64,000 nt of DNA, from contig CM034241.1 of the NCBI GenBank assembly GCA_019916065.1, positions 16,407,228 through 16,471,227 of the forward strand. Reading direction: 5' to 3'. Positions 35,498 to 48,012 of the stretch are shown piece after piece (the first letter of the stretch is position 1; every line of letters starts with the position of its first letter). The stretch is from Vitellaria paradoxa. Its lineage: Eukaryota > Streptophyta > Magnoliopsida > Ericales > Sapotaceae. The notes beneath the pieces were generated by a model, which ran no database searches, was not told the DNA's origin, and worked only from the letters and a program-made list of their open reading frames with translations. Made by a program: the position numbers and the translations under genes.

Positions 35498-36228
35498 TAT
35501 AAAATATTCATCAAGAGGAACTAAATATAACTAAATAATTCCAACACATCATTCATACATAAGCAAAAGAGATTGCCAGTCATAGTAAAATTTGGTAAAG
35601 AAGTTTAATCTAAGTCCTCCTAAGATAATCATACTCCTATCCTCCTCTATCCCCAGCCTTTGGAACCAGTGACTTTACGGGCTTAGCATTCAATGCATTC
35701 CGACGGTGTCACCCACCAAAAACCTAGCCGTCGCGACCGGCTACCTGACTGGCCAGTTCAGAAGGGGGCATCTCCCAAATAAAATACATATGTTCTCATC
35801 TCCATGTAAAAGGCCATTTCTACCCACCCATTACCCCATTACCAAAAAAATGACTTTAGCACTAAGTGCCTTAATTTATTTTCACCCCTTGGCATTCCAA
35901 GGGTATCTTGTATGGCAATCAGACATTTTTAATAACAATCGGCAATGTTCTTGGGTGATGAATCTGAAGTGGGATTATTCAGTCACATACAGTATAATTT
36001 AAGTATTTTATCTCAATACAAAATTTAAGAATAATTTACAATAAATTAAAGATTAAACATAGTCACCAACATTATTGTCACAAAGGGTAGGTACCTCATG
36101 TAAATTAACAAGTAGCAAGTAACTAAAAAAAATTTAGAATTTGAATTAGTATTTTAGTTAATTTTTTGACAAGTTTGCCATACTAGCCTTGATAAAAATA
36201 AAATTATTTCTAATGATATATTAAATAA

Positions 36229-36352
36229 GCCGAGGTTGGTAGCTTAGTGGGCAGGCGACCCTAATTGCGATTTGAAGTCGCAAGTTCGAATCTCATTGGC
36301 AGCGATCTCGATTTTTGCCTCTTTTTCTTTTTTTTTATTTTTATTATTTTAT
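36229..36352 (+). mobile_element. tRNA-like SINE head
   Basis: GGTAGCTTAGTGGGCAGG matches the A box, and AAGTTCGAATCTC contains a perfect B-box core, GTTCGAATC. A 5-bp stem, TGCGA/TCGCA, encloses a 7-nt TTTGAAG loop like an anticodon arm. The acceptor-like ends GCCGAGG and CATTGGC pair at six of seven positions. There is no variable loop and almost no T-stem, so it is not a working tRNA. A T-rich tail follows. Confidence 0.5.
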
Positions 36353-38456
36353 GGAATATAAAGATAGTAAATAGCTCTTTAGACTTATATTTAATTTTAG
36401 AAAAATTTATAAGTTTTATTTTATTTGAATAAACTTTCAATCATCATCTTATTTATAACCAAACCCTTATCATAGATTTTCGGCTTCAAGATATCCATAA
36501 ATATCCATAAAATTATTCCAATATTTAGGAAAGTATTAAATAAGTTTCATTAAATTCACTTAATCATAAAAATATAGTTATATAACTTGCTAGGTAGACA
36601 AAACAATGCCTAAAAGAATCAATTACAATAAATCAAATTTATTTAAGGAAGACCGAATGAGGAAAGAATAAGTCCATTGTTTCATTTGGGCATTTTTATC
36701 AAATACTTGGTTCTACTTAGCCATTTTAGTTTGAATAAGTCATCCAACTATCTATGATGAAACTGATTGTTTAAGTCAGTTATCATAAATATTAGAGTGT
36801 CAAATAATACATAATATCTAGTTTAAAATAATTTCATATCAATTGGAAAATAACTAGGTAGCATCAACTTAACAGTCAATTTCAGTATTATATTAAATAG
36901 TATAAGTGTTTTACTATATTAGGCCTTGTGAATAAAATTACACATCAATATAATTTATTAATATGACAATAGTTAACAGAAGGAGATTGAAAATTTAAAT
37001 AAATCTTTAAACATAATATTCTAAAAAAAATTCAAACAAGCATCAATTAAAGGCTAAGTAGAGACAGCAGCTAAAAAAAAAATTCATATAAAATAGAGCA
37101 GAACTCCAATATTTATAAACTTTATATCTATAGAAACTACACTTTAAAACCTACAACATTCATGTTTTGCACTTTTAAAAATTCTAAGGTCTAAATGTGC
37201 AAAAAGAGCCTTGAATTTAGTTTGTTCAGAAGATACAGTTTTACACGTGCTCAGTATTTTGAGCATAACTTTTGACTCATAAATTGGATTGATGCAAATC
37301 TTTTTGGGTTGGAAAGAAAACTTAAAGGGCTACAACTTTTATGTTTTAGCCGAAGCCTAATTCCACCCTTTTGGGGGTCAAAAACGCATCAAAATTTACA
37401 AACAGAAAGCTGTCTGCATATTGGGTTATATCAGTCAAAGTTTCGGCTTCCCTACCCCCAATATGCGGTATTGTTTTTTTTTTTTTTTATCATAATCAAG
37501 TTCTATACTTCAAACCCAGAAAATACATTTAAGGTGGTTCGTCATCCTACCTCAATGAAGATATTGGTGACCAAGCTTGTGAAAGAAAAAAGGAGTTGAG
37601 TTTTGAACACCACCCAATTAGAAAATTCCAAACTTCCTTCTTCCTCCAAGCAACACCTAATCTCTAACCACATTAAATAATGATGTATTTTTTTATCTTA
37701 TTTTTTTCTCTTTGAAGGCACACAATTTATAAGAATCATGGGAGTGTAGAGAAAGTTATTGGTGGAGAAAATAACCTCCACTTCACATGCTTCAAAACAA
37801 CTAAGGTAAGATCATACATATACAATAGGTAGAATGATCCAAGAATCATGCTTGCTTTTTGACTATCTAACCATATAATTTAAGAAAGATATTGGAAGAT
37901 GGATGGAGATAGGTAGCATGATTCGGGAATCATGCTAACTTTTTGACTAATTAAACAAATTATTTAAAAGATGCTTTAAGCCTTTAAATCATGCTAGCTA
38001 ATAAATTTGGAAGAATTCTTTAAAGTCATCAATGTAGGGTATTCTTTTTTAACTAATTAGCCACCTAATTTGAGAGATTGTGAGAGATGTATGGAAGATG
38101 GAAAATGAAGTTGCCGGGAAATAATTTAGAGCTACTATTCATGAGTCAACTCAGTGAGTGATAAAGTGAGTTGAAGTGAGTTGAGGTGAGTCAAAGAAAG
38201 GGTTGACCCATGGGTTAATGGGCTTGGGTTGAACCACATAGGTAATTGGGCTAGGAATTATTTGGATAAAAGTTTAGAAATTCTACATTAAACTCCCACA
38301 TAGAGTAAAATTAAATCCAAAAATCTTTCCAACTAATTTTATCATTCCAAAAATTTTTAAATCCTCAATTTTATAGATTTTTACTATAATAAATATTACC
38401 ACCATACTTAAGTAAATTAATTAAGAGAAAAAAAAATTTCAGGTTATTACAAAAAG

Positions 38457-40695
38457 GGCAACCAAGTAAGGGTTTGTATGGTAAGTGTCTCTAACCCTAA
38501 CCAAAATCAAATTAACCTTGCAAGGATGCAATTAAGCCCTCAAGGAACCTATCTATGTGATTTGTTTGTTGTTTAGATCAAAGGGAGAGGAGGTCAAACC
38601 AATCAAAGTTGGAAGCTTGGAAGAGACCACCCCTTGTTCTTCATCTCTATTTGGTTTGAGGTAGGGATTTTATGCTCATTCTTACATATATGATGTGTAA
38701 TATAATCTAGAACAATATTTAGGTAACCATTGCAAGATTTGATATCATTTATGGAAGAAATGGGGGTTATACACACATGTATAGGTAGAGAGAGAGATAA
38801 GGATGTTTGATCCATAACTTAGCCCATAGTCAATGAAAACTCAAATGGTTGGTTTCCTTTAATGCTTATAAGACTTGTGTTGATGTTAGAAACATGAAAC
38901 TTTAGGTATTTTTACTTTAACTTGGTCAATTTGAGGTTCTAAGGGTGAAAAACCGTGAAACCAGAAAATAGAGTATGGAACCCGTAACTTGGACCAAGCT
39001 GTGGGCGTACGAGGGATACTCAATTGGGTGCCTAAGCCCCTTGGGCACCTAAGACATGGGCACCTAGCCCTTGGGCGCACGGCTAAGTGTTAGCTTAGGC
39101 GTCCACCGAGCCTAGGTCATTTTCCTGACTTTGCTTAGTTTGGCCTCCTACCTTGGGCATATGAAAGAGTTGATAACATGTTTCTACATGAAACTTTTAA
39201 TTGATTAATTACATGGATTTAGAAAGGAAAATGTGCTCTAAAAAGTGATTAAGGGTTGATTATCTTAAGCTAATGGGACTAAATTTGTAAGGGTGATTGA
39301 ATGTTACTTGGAATGCAATGAATTGGAAGATTTCTTTGAGATAAGAGTCTTAATCAAGTAGAATTTTGAATATGTCTTGATGTAAACTAAATGTTGAGGT
39401 ATATGAACTTGTGATTGATTAAATAAAATGTGATTTTACAAGGGGACTCATGTTCATAATTTTGAAGAAATGTTAAATGTTTAATAAGGTTGATCAATGT
39501 TGATATGTGATGAATCTTGGGATGAACCGAAAAGTGAATATATGATTGAAAGAGAATGAAATGTGAAAATTTTTATAATAAGTGATGGAAATTAAATGAG
39601 GCTTGTGTTAAATGAAATGAAGAGATGAAATGAGTTGTGTTCCATAATGAAATGGAATGTGGTTATGTGTGTTGGAAAGTTTATGGTGATGAATGTGAAT
39701 TGCGATTAAAGAGTATTGAATGTGATGAATGATTGATTGTGTGCCGGGGGCCGTGGTAGGGTGCAAAAATAGGAAGGGTCTTGAGGTTACCCTCGGGTTG
39801 AGAGTCTTGGAACCTACACAGGGTTTGGTGTCAATGCCAGTGGGTTAGTAGCCCACAACATTGTGTGTGTTTTGGCTCCTCGTGGCCCTGGATGGTGATC
39901 CTAAACGACGACATCGATTTATCATTTCCGTTTGGTATTGGCCCATAAAAGACGATAACGTGTATGCACCTATGCCCTGATGACTTGTGTGGTTATGGTT
40001 GTACAATGTAATGATGAATGGATGATGATGTGAATATGGTTATTTGATTGAATATTACTCAAGTGATAACATGCTGTTGAAATGTGAATGGAACTGAAGT
40101 TTGAATTGCAAAACATAAACATTAACCAAATTCGAAATCGACATTGTTGAATGAATATATGTTTCCACTTATTTTGGCTACTGGTTATATTAATGAAATG
40201 TTATAACTCTAGAAAATGTTAAAGTGGCTAACCTTACTTGAACTACATTGCATGACTAGATTGCATACCATATATGTTTGCTTGAGACATCGTGGGCACA
40301 AGTGGACCCATGCTCACGTCCCTACAGATTTTAATGCAAGAACAGGCCACAACAATCAGGTGGGCTAATGGGATTGGACTAGAAGTGTATTGCATGAGCC
40401 TCCTAAAACTTAGCAAGGCTTTTGGTCTCTTAGTGCAAGTTTTAAATTGAAATTGTAATGTTGTACATTTCTAGACTTATTCGATTTGGTTGTAATGGCC
40501 TTAAGGCCTAAGTTAGGTATTAATGGTGTATGGAGTATGTGATCTGGCAATAGTCAAGGTTAACTTATGTTATTTTATCTTATGTCTTAGGCTCACTAGT
40601 TTGCGTTGCGTTGCTTTGACCATGGGTGGTTATGTTAGTGCATGTTGTTTGTGTTTATCACTCACCCCTCGGGTCACGAGATCCCGGGCGTGACA
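38457..40695 (+). repeat. distal part of the 31,953-40,695 solo LTR
   Basis: Carries TTGAGGTAGGG at 38,656, a second GGGCAC/GGGCGC list at about 39,001-39,105, and the terminal GGTCACGAGATCCCGGGCG. No genes. Confidence 0.75.
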
Positions 40696-41659
40696 AAAAT
40701 AATGTTAAAAAATACGATGGCAAGGTTGAAGAAATAAATTAACTTGGACTGAATTGGTTATTATTGAATAAATTTGGAGAATCTTCTGATAATTTGTAAG
40801 AACAAATGTGTGGAATAGAAAGAGATATTTAATTAGGATGACGTAGTTATATAGATTATCAGATAATGTGACGATGAATAAAATTTAAGAATTGGAGAAC
40901 AAGATATAATGAATACAACAGTTTGGGGAATTAGCATAATTTTTTTTTTTTTTTTTATAAATTGTTAAATATTATTGTTAGAATATACTAGATAATGGAT
41001 AATGAATACCTATCAGATAATAAAATAATAATGATGTGTTATAAGATGATGCTTGTAATTATTATCATTTGAAATTATTACCTGTTACACGTTAGTGACA
41101 TGCTAGATCATTATGTTTCATGTTGACCTAAATTATATGTAAAATATGTTGTTACATAATATTCTTTCATTGGTGACATGTCAGGACATAAAATGGCATG
41201 TTGTGAGTGAAATTCATTATTATATATTATGTTCAGGTTAGCATGACAAGGTATGTATTGTATGCTTGCATGAAAGAGAGCACACGTGGATTAGTGCTCA
41301 CTCCCCTATAGTTGTGGTTACGGGTTTAAGATGGGCCTAGCATAGAGAGTTTGATTTAAAATTTTATATTATCCCTTTATTTCATCATAGATAATTAGAA
41401 TATGTATTTAATACCCTGAATAGAGTGGAAAATTATACATGTTATTTAGTTGGGATTGTATTAGGCTAGTTGAGCCTTTATTGTGTATTATAGAACATTA
41501 TTGCTGGGTTAAGACCGAGACTTCACTATGTATTATTACTTTATTTTAATACCTGCTCTAGGGTGGTTGTATAACTTAGATTGAATTTTGTGAATGATTA
41601 TAATTGATTGTATGCATTTAGAGCTCACTCATAGACTTACAAGACCCAAAGGCATGACA

Positions 41660-43189
41660 CATTTGGACATGTTGGACCTGTCTAGACGCTTGTTAAGTCT
41701 TGTTTTTAATTTTTTCTGAGATTTCCTGAAACGTTAGCATGATAATAATATAAAATAATACTAATGATATAAATTAATCTACCACTATTGATACTAATAA
41801 TAATATTGAGAATAATAACAACAATACTAATAATTAATAAAATAATATTATTAATTTAATAACAAAAATATGATAAGTATTAAAATATTACTAAAACCTA
41901 CAAATTAACTTAAAGTTAATAAAATGATGAAAAATCTCGAAATTCCCAAAAACGTTATTAAAATGTTGATAATTACTTTGTTAAAATAATTACTTTGTTA
42001 AAATAATTACACTTTTAGAGTGTAATCACATATATATGAGAAAGTTGAGATTTATTGTCTAGTCTATGATTGTTTTGGTTAATTGAGCATGTATATTTGT
42101 TGACTATTAGTTATTGTGGTGTATTCCTTAATTAGAAGGCTTGAGGTTGTGATTTGGGATGCTAGGATTCATTCTCAGTGAAGAACGTGCCCATAAACTT
42201 GAATTTTTGGTCGAGTTGTTTGAACAGCCTTCGATGCGTTCAAATGGGCTTTCCCAGGATTAGAGAACATAAGCAGTAGAACATTTTATTCAAATGGGCC
42301 TTGGATGTGCATTTGTAGGGCCTTTGGTAGCGCGTTCGAACAGGATTTGTTTGATTGACACTTTGGGGTCAGTTCCTATAGGTATAGGTAATTTCACAAG
42401 ATTTTGCTAAAATTAATATTTGATGTTATTTAAAACGCTCTAGTAAGGTATCATCTCAATATATGACTAATCCTAATTCACCTAGTCTTCTTTTGGATTA
42501 TCATAGATTATTTTATAACATGTTTTTAAGTATGAACATAAGGTAATAGTAATATATATGATTAATGCATAACATCATTGAGTATCTCACATGCATGGGC
42601 CTAAGGTTGCATCATCTGGTTATAATTGTGAATGGATAAGAGTGCCAAATCATTGGTGTTATTGACATGCTACGAGCACAGTCATATGTATAGATATGAT
42701 TTATTTTTTTGAAACTAATAAAATAAGATTTTCTAAAATACTAGATGATCTCCAGTCTATATATATGACTAAAGATTATTTATTAGTGTTGGAACGTTAA
42801 TTTTAGACATAAATATTGTGATTTAGCAGTTTTGTAGACTGAGGCTCATTTGTAAGTAGATGCATATAGTGAGATACGATAGAAGAGTCGATGAGAGGTT
42901 ATGAATATGATTATATCTCATTTTTGGGATAGTGTGCACTTAAGGGTGCCCATTTGTCATCAGCCAGATCAAAATGGTATATGATTACATTCATAAAGTG
43001 TAATTACTTAGATAATAAAATAATATAATAACTATAAAATTAAGTTCAAATAGTAATTTTAGTTAAAAATTTTGATAATTTAGTAAATTGGAGTCTTATA
43101 ATAAAATTATTTATAAATTAGCTAAGTTAGCTTGCTAAATAAATAAAACAAAAATTTATTATATTAACCTTTTTTTATTTTACAAGAAT
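41660..43189. other. unassigned interior of the Del/Tekay-like element
   Basis: No gag, protease or RT is seen. Sequence near 42.18-42.36 kb has TTCAAATGGGC words reminiscent of an LTR GC list. 41.7-42.0 kb is an AT-rich ATA/TAA-type run. Confidence 0.4.
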
Positions 43190-44620
43190 AAAAAAATAGA
43201 AAAATCAAGCGGGCAATCCGACGCCTACAATGCGTCTTGATGGCCCCGTAGCCACCCATCTTAATGGCAAGGTGACTTTGGCATCCTAATGCCTCAGACG
43301 CGTCCAGATACTTCCCAAAATTTTCTGATATATATTGTTTCAATTCGAGCTTATCTCTAGCTTAAGATGATGAAGACAGTTGCAGAATAGATGAGAATAA
43401 GTATGATATATATACATATTTATCAGTAGCAAAGAAGCAAAGTTTGGAAGTAACTCGAACTCTAACTCTCCCTCTCCCACAAACCACAATCAGAAGCCCA
43501 TAAATACCTTATCTTGTAGACAATTTAGGCACACACAGTAACGCACACAGAGAAGATAAGGAGAGACATAATTCTAGTAGTTTAGGAAATTTCAATTTTT
43601 TATTTCTTCAGTATGGGTCTTAGTTCTTCAATTTATGCTTCGTATCAGTGTGTGGATAAGATCTTTAGTTCCAAAGTTCTTTAGTTGTTTTTTTCAAAAT
43701 CTAGTAGCAGTAGCAATAGCAGCAGCAGCAAATTTCACATTCCAGTTTCCTTCATTTTCTGTCAAGAACCAAGTTATTTTTCTGCAATATGAAGTAAGTT
43801 TTAGTTTAGTTTAAATTTTATTTTATTTCATCGTCTTAATTAGTTTTATTATTTCTATCATAATTGTTAAGTTATTTTTGTTAGCTACTTTAATTGAAAT
43901 TATTTTAGGCTCGATTATTATTCTGTTCCTATTAGGATAAAAAATTGGGATTTAATTTTTATTTAGGATTATGTACCAATAAAATGAATAAAAATTATTT
44001 TAAGGCTTTTTATATCAATAAATTAAGTAAAGTTTCGAACTTTCAAAAATCATTGAATTTGACCATATTCTCTGAAATTATTAGTGAATTTAATGAGATC
44101 ATAATTTTCATAAAAATTAAAAGGTTTGAACATTTAAAAACTATTAGTGTGGACTATATTCTTTGAAATTACCGATGATTCTAAGAGACTAAAATTTATT
44201 TAAAATCAAACAATTTAATTTTATTGATAAGGGTTGTGTTTCAAAATCTTTTGATTGTTTGATCCTTTAAGGTGATCTTTGCAATTGAGAAAAATAGTGT
44301 CCCCTAAATAATTATTAGTTCTAATTTAGATTCTAAAATTGGAACAAATAATTTAATATTAATTAATAGTATTATTTCTTTTAATTTCAATAGTTTCAAT
44401 TAATTTAAATTTCCTACAAATAAATTATTTATTTATTATATATTTAAAAATTTTTATTTAAACAAAATTTAGGAAATTCCTGTGGATTCGACCCGCACTC
44501 ATTGGGTTTTTAACTACAACTGTACACTCTTATACTTTGTAGTTATTTTTAGCTGCAAAAGTTGAGTGCGGTTAGTATGGTTGGTTGCTCTACTTATTGT
44601 GTTAATTATCTTTCGGTCAC
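43190..44620 (+). mobile_element. family B LTR-like repeat, plus orientation
   Basis: The GC-richer start (AATCCGACGCCTACAATGCG) is followed by a TATA-like CCCATAAATACC near 43,497 and a long AT-rich leader. It ends with TGTGGATTCGACCCGCACTC (about 44,481) and AACTACAACTGTACACTC. That last module is shared, inverted, with 27.39 kb. It interrupts the Del/Tekay-like element before its pol remnant. Confidence 0.4.
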
Positions 44621-44784
44621 TGTAAGTTAGGAAAATGGTAAGGTTGGTGACCTCATGTGCATTACTAAGTATTGCTCATCATAAAGTAAGGTTAGGGGTA
44701 AACGGAGATTAGTGATGACTTGGCCATTAGAATTGCATCTCATTTTTCTCATCTTTGGTAGGGATTGTTGTAACCAAAATATAA

Positions 44785-45103
44785 TGGGCCATTTGAGATT
44801 TTAGTAAGGGTTGGGGAGATTGCTTTTTCTTTGGCATTACTGCACAGTTATCTGGGGTGTATGAAATATTCTACATGTGAATATTTCGTAAGTATATCCA
44901 GATCCTACACTTGTGTTGGATTGGACAAAGCTAAAGGTGGATTCAGATGTGTATTACGAGGTTAAACTGATTCAGAGTTTGGATTCTCAGGGTCAAGCGC
45001 TCCATAGGAAGACAATTCTATTGGTTAGGGTATTGTGGAAACACCATGGTGCTAAGGAATCTACTTGGAAACGCGAGTTTGAGATGAAACCGCAGTATCC
45101 TTA
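44785..45103 (+). pseudogene. gypsy (Del/Tekay-like) pol C-terminus with chromodomain-like tail
   Basis: Pieces in two frames read FEILVRVGEIA (near 44,795), then LSGVYEIF (near 44,850). The open frame at 44,913-45,103 contains LDWTKLKVDSDVYYEVKLIQ, then LHRKTILLVRVLWKHHG and STWKREFEMKPQYP. This is the order found at the end of Del/Tekay integrase: a GPF-type module, a linker, then a chromodomain-like LVKVLWxxHG...TWE segment. A purine-rich AAAAGGAAAGA (45,164-45,174) precedes the 3' LTR at 45,175, as a polypurine tract should. Confidence 0.8.
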
Positions 45104-45174
45104 GTTGTTTTCCTGATTTGTATTTGTATCTTTTACCTCAAATTTCAAGAATGAAACTTTTATAAAAGGAAAGA

Positions 45175-47412
45175 TGTAATGACTCGTGTTTTGTTATATA
45201 ATATTTTATTCCTAATGCATATGACTGATGCTCTAGTAGACTCAGTTGCTCAGTTCTTCGGTTGGGCTTTGGTTTTGTATAATACTTAAATAGTTTTAGC
45301 CTAGGAGATGGGTGGTCCAGGCACACTGACCTGAGGGTCTAGGTGGATGGGAGTGGTTCCCTGGGCGTACATATCTCCTTCCCTAGGCACCCAGGATGTC
45401 ACGTCAACATATTGCACTTTTGTTTGAGTACAATCTTTTGTTGCCGAAGTTTAGTACCTGTGCCTTATGTTCATGGTCTATCATCTTAACCTTAATTTCC
45501 TTTTCCTTTTTTGCCTCCCAAAGTCTGTGTGTGTCTATATATATGTATATATATAATGTATATTTGTTTTCAGTTTGACAACAGTAAATTGAGGGAGTGA
45601 ATGAGTTTTGGTAAGTGCATGTAAACTCAAAACCTTTTTAATTCCTATTACAAATCTTCCATTAGAGTTATTCTGAATATATTTGAATTGTCGTTTTGGT
45701 GTTAGGAGTTGTGGTGTTCATACCGAGTTTCTGCCATTTTTTAGTTTTTCAAGCGTTAACTGTACTTCGTTTTCTTCTTTTTGGGCAACTAAGGTGGGAA
45801 TTTAGTGCATGCTATTTACATTTGTGTTATGTTTGAGCATGTTGTGATGTTGGTTGTGTATCTGAAAGATTAGAAGCATGTTTCATAAATTGATGTATGG
45901 TGTATATATATGTATGTATATATATGTTGGACGAAGAAAATGGTGAGCAGTGAAATCATACTATGTTGTATGAATCGCAAAACCTCAAAATAATTGCATA
46001 GATGAGTTTATATATGATTAGAAATGATGACAAAATATGAAAATTTAAGAAAATTGCTCTCAAATTGAAGTTTGGATTTTCAAAATTCTAGAGAAATGGT
46101 AAACTAAAAATAGAGCTTGTACTAGAACTAACACTTAAGGAAACCCGAGTACACATACCATCTTGGCCGAGTGCATAGGCTTCCCTGAATGCGCAGATGG
46201 GGAGCTCCATGTGCATAGACCAAAAATTAAGCTCCTAGGTGCACAAACCTGGGAACCTAGGTGCCCAGATTGAGAATTTCCAAAATTAATTTTCCCATAT
46301 TATTTTTGAAATAAAATGCTTTTTTAAAATTTTGACATGGTAATTACTAAATGGTTTTCAAAAGATAACACTTTTGGATATGAAAATGTGGTTCATGACT
46401 TAGGATATTGTTTGATATAATGTATGTGATGTTATTAATTATGATGAGGGAAATAATGTTGGTAATATTAATGTTGGAAGAAATAAAATTTGATTGTTGG
46501 TTGTTATTTTTGGGGCTAGCGGATACTGATAAATAGGAGGGTACATGATTACCTTAGGGCTGAGAGCCCTTAAACTTGTAGAGAGTTCGGTTTTCGTGCT
46601 AGTAGGTTAGTAGCTTACACCATGACCCTAATATTGGTTAATCGTGACCCTTGAGTCCAGGCTCACAAACGACGACGACTTGGTTTATCGTTTCCTGTAG
46701 GTGCTAGGCCATAAAAGACAACCCTTGTTTGGACTCACTAATCATAGGTCAGTTTTGTTAAGTATCCACACCATGTGTGTTATTTTGATGAGAAATGGTG
46801 AGTAGATAATTAAAAGATTATAAAATGATGGTTATGATATTGATGTTAATATGTGATGAAACATTATTTTTCAGGTTTTGATGATATGATATGATGATGC
46901 TATGATATTTATCACTTGTTGTTATTATTGTTTGCATGATAATATCATGTTAGGGGATGTGTTGCATATTATATCTATTTATATGTGCATTATGGGTACA
47001 TGTGGATTAGTTCTTATATCACTACATATTATAATGCAAGTACAGAGCCCGAGGCTTAAGTGGGCCTCACCATGTTTTGACTTGTTTTGGATTATTGTTA
47101 TTCTTTTGTTCTCTAAGGAGATGGAGTAGATTGTATTGGATATTTTCTCTTAGAGATGTATTATTTTATACTTAGCTTTTATTTTGGTTATTCGATATGA
47201 TTGTAAAAGTTAGCGTACCTGGATATAATTTTGGTTATTGTATTGAGCATCATTGCCCGGTTATGATTGAGAATTTTGTTACTGTTATTTTATTATTGTG
47301 GATGTTAGCTCCACGGTGGTTGTATGGCTCTAATTAAGTTTATAGTTGGTTTATATTTATTGTATGTGATTATTTCATTCACTCCTCAGGTTACGAAATT
47401 TAGGGCGTGACA
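45175..47412 (+). repeat. 3' LTR of the Del/Tekay-like element
   Basis: Starts TGTAATGACTCG right after the polypurine tract and ends TTAGGGCGTGACA. Contains AACTAAGGTGGG near 45,787, GC-rich lists at about 45,330-45,400 and 46,150-46,270, and GTAGGTTAGTAGC near 46,603. Confidence 0.75.
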
Positions 47413-48012
47413 ATTGTTGTGTTATATATATATATATATATTGCGCACCGTTGAGTATGTATACTCATGTACATATGCACAATGGTTGTGCTCACTACTC
47501 CTTTACCATATGTAAACCAATGAGTGCTGGGAGCAATCACCTGGGAATAAGCTAGGCCGCTGGTGAGAACAAGTGATTGTGTTCTTTCTCTTTTTCTATT
47601 TATATTTGTATGACTCAGATTGTGGGTCACAAACTTGAGATCATATAATTATTATTATTTTAGAGATTTTGGCTTAACATCACATATTTGTAATATTTAT
47701 AATGATTGTGTCATTACAACCGAGTGGGCCTATGTGGTGGTTATTAGGAGTGTGACATTTGGATATTATTTTAGTTTATATGGGAACAAGGGTCGTGTGT
47801 AGTTGTTCTAATTAGTTGAATGAGATGGCTTGATCTTGGAATAGGTGTTTACCAGGATTGTAACATTTGGATTATTTATTTTAGTTTATATGGGAATCAT
47901 GGCCGTGTGTAGTTGTTTTGATTGGTTAAATGATATGGATTGATTTTGAAATAGATGACATTTCAATTTTGAATTAGTTTCCATCCTAGTCAATGAAGTT
48001 AGGGGCGTGACA
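47413..48012 (+). repeat. right end of the outer LTR with a 108-bp tandem duplication
   Basis: Units 47,748-47,855 and 47,856-47,965 share ACATTTGGAT, TTTAGTTTATATGGGAA and CGTGTGTAGTTGTT in order. A (TA)n run lies at 47,424-47,440. The segment ends GGGGCGTGACA. Confidence 0.7.

Larger units (their letters stand above)
34640..38451 (-). mobile_element. 3.8-kb solo LTR of the same gypsy class, minus orientation
   Basis: On the plus strand it starts TGTCATGCCCCAG and ends AGGTTATTACA. It is flanked by exact AAAAG copies at 34,635-34,639 and 38,452-38,456. Read on the minus strand it begins TGTAATAACC and ends GGGGCATGACA, like the other Del/Tekay-like LTRs. It also contains TTGAGGTAGGA (minus, about 37,545-37,555). 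The ORFs inside lack domains. Confidence 0.82.
31953..40695 (+). mobile_element. solo LTR (about 2.8 kb net) with two nested insertions
   Basis: Begins TGTAATACCCCAG, ends CCCGGGCGTGACA, and is flanked by exact AAAAT copies at 31,948-31,952 and 40,696-40,700. Removing a LINE (32,085-34,210) and a minus-strand LTR (34,640-38,451) leaves 31,953-32,084, 34,225-34,639 and 38,457-40,695. These carry LTR landmarks only: the GGGCGC arrays, TTGAGGTAGGG at 38,656, CCTACACAGGGTTTGG and GTGGGTTAGTAGCCC. No interior or coding sequence remains. Confidence 0.85.
29182..41659 (+). repeat. 5' LTR of the Del/Tekay-like element, split by a solo LTR
   Basis: Starts TGTCAACCTATG, which aligns to TGTAATGACTCGTG of the 3' LTR, and contains TGAGGTAGGG at 29,801. 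It is interrupted by 31,953-40,695 with the AAAAT duplication and ends GGCATGACA at 41,659. Confidence 0.55.
29182..47412 (+). mobile_element. decayed Del/Tekay-like gypsy element with nested insertions
   Basis: The 5' LTR runs about 29,182-31,952 and resumes 40,701-41,659. The interior is reduced to the end of pol (44,785-45,103). A 3' LTR lies at 45,175-47,412. Both LTRs share ordered blocks, for example AATTCCTATTACAA, TTTGAATTGT, GATTAGAAGCAT, GATACTGATAAATAGG or its variant, GTGCTAGTAGGTTAGTAGC and TGTGGATTAG. The 3' LTR lacks about 0.9 kb that the 5' LTR has after GATAAATAGG. A perfect flanking duplication was not found (TATGG versus ATTGT), so the two LTRs might belong to different insertions of one family. 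Confidence 0.5.
22893..48012 (+). mobile_element. outer gypsy-type LTR holding a 25.1-kb nest
   Basis: It begins TGTAATACCC at 22,893 and ends GGGGCGTGACA at 48,012. The 5 bp before it (ACTAT) and after it (ACTAC) differ by one transition, and the Cassandra 5S-like block reads through the junction. After removing the inner insertions (23,421-27,270 and about 29.2-47.4 kb), only LTR-like sequence remains at 22,893-23,420, about 27,271-27,340 and 47,413-48,012. The simplest reading is a solo LTR enlarged by nested insertions. A TTGAGGTAGG motif lies at 23,328, as in related LTRs. The parts between 27.3 and 29.2 kb are not resolved. Confidence 0.7.

Noticed and set aside
35706..36002. 98-codon plus-strand ORF
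   Set aside because: It lies in the antisense of a gypsy-type LTR, has no domain, and its codons overlap LTR landmarks.
36229..36304. Functional tRNA gene with a UGA anticodon
   Set aside because: There is no variable loop and the T-stem is almost absent; it fits a SINE head better.
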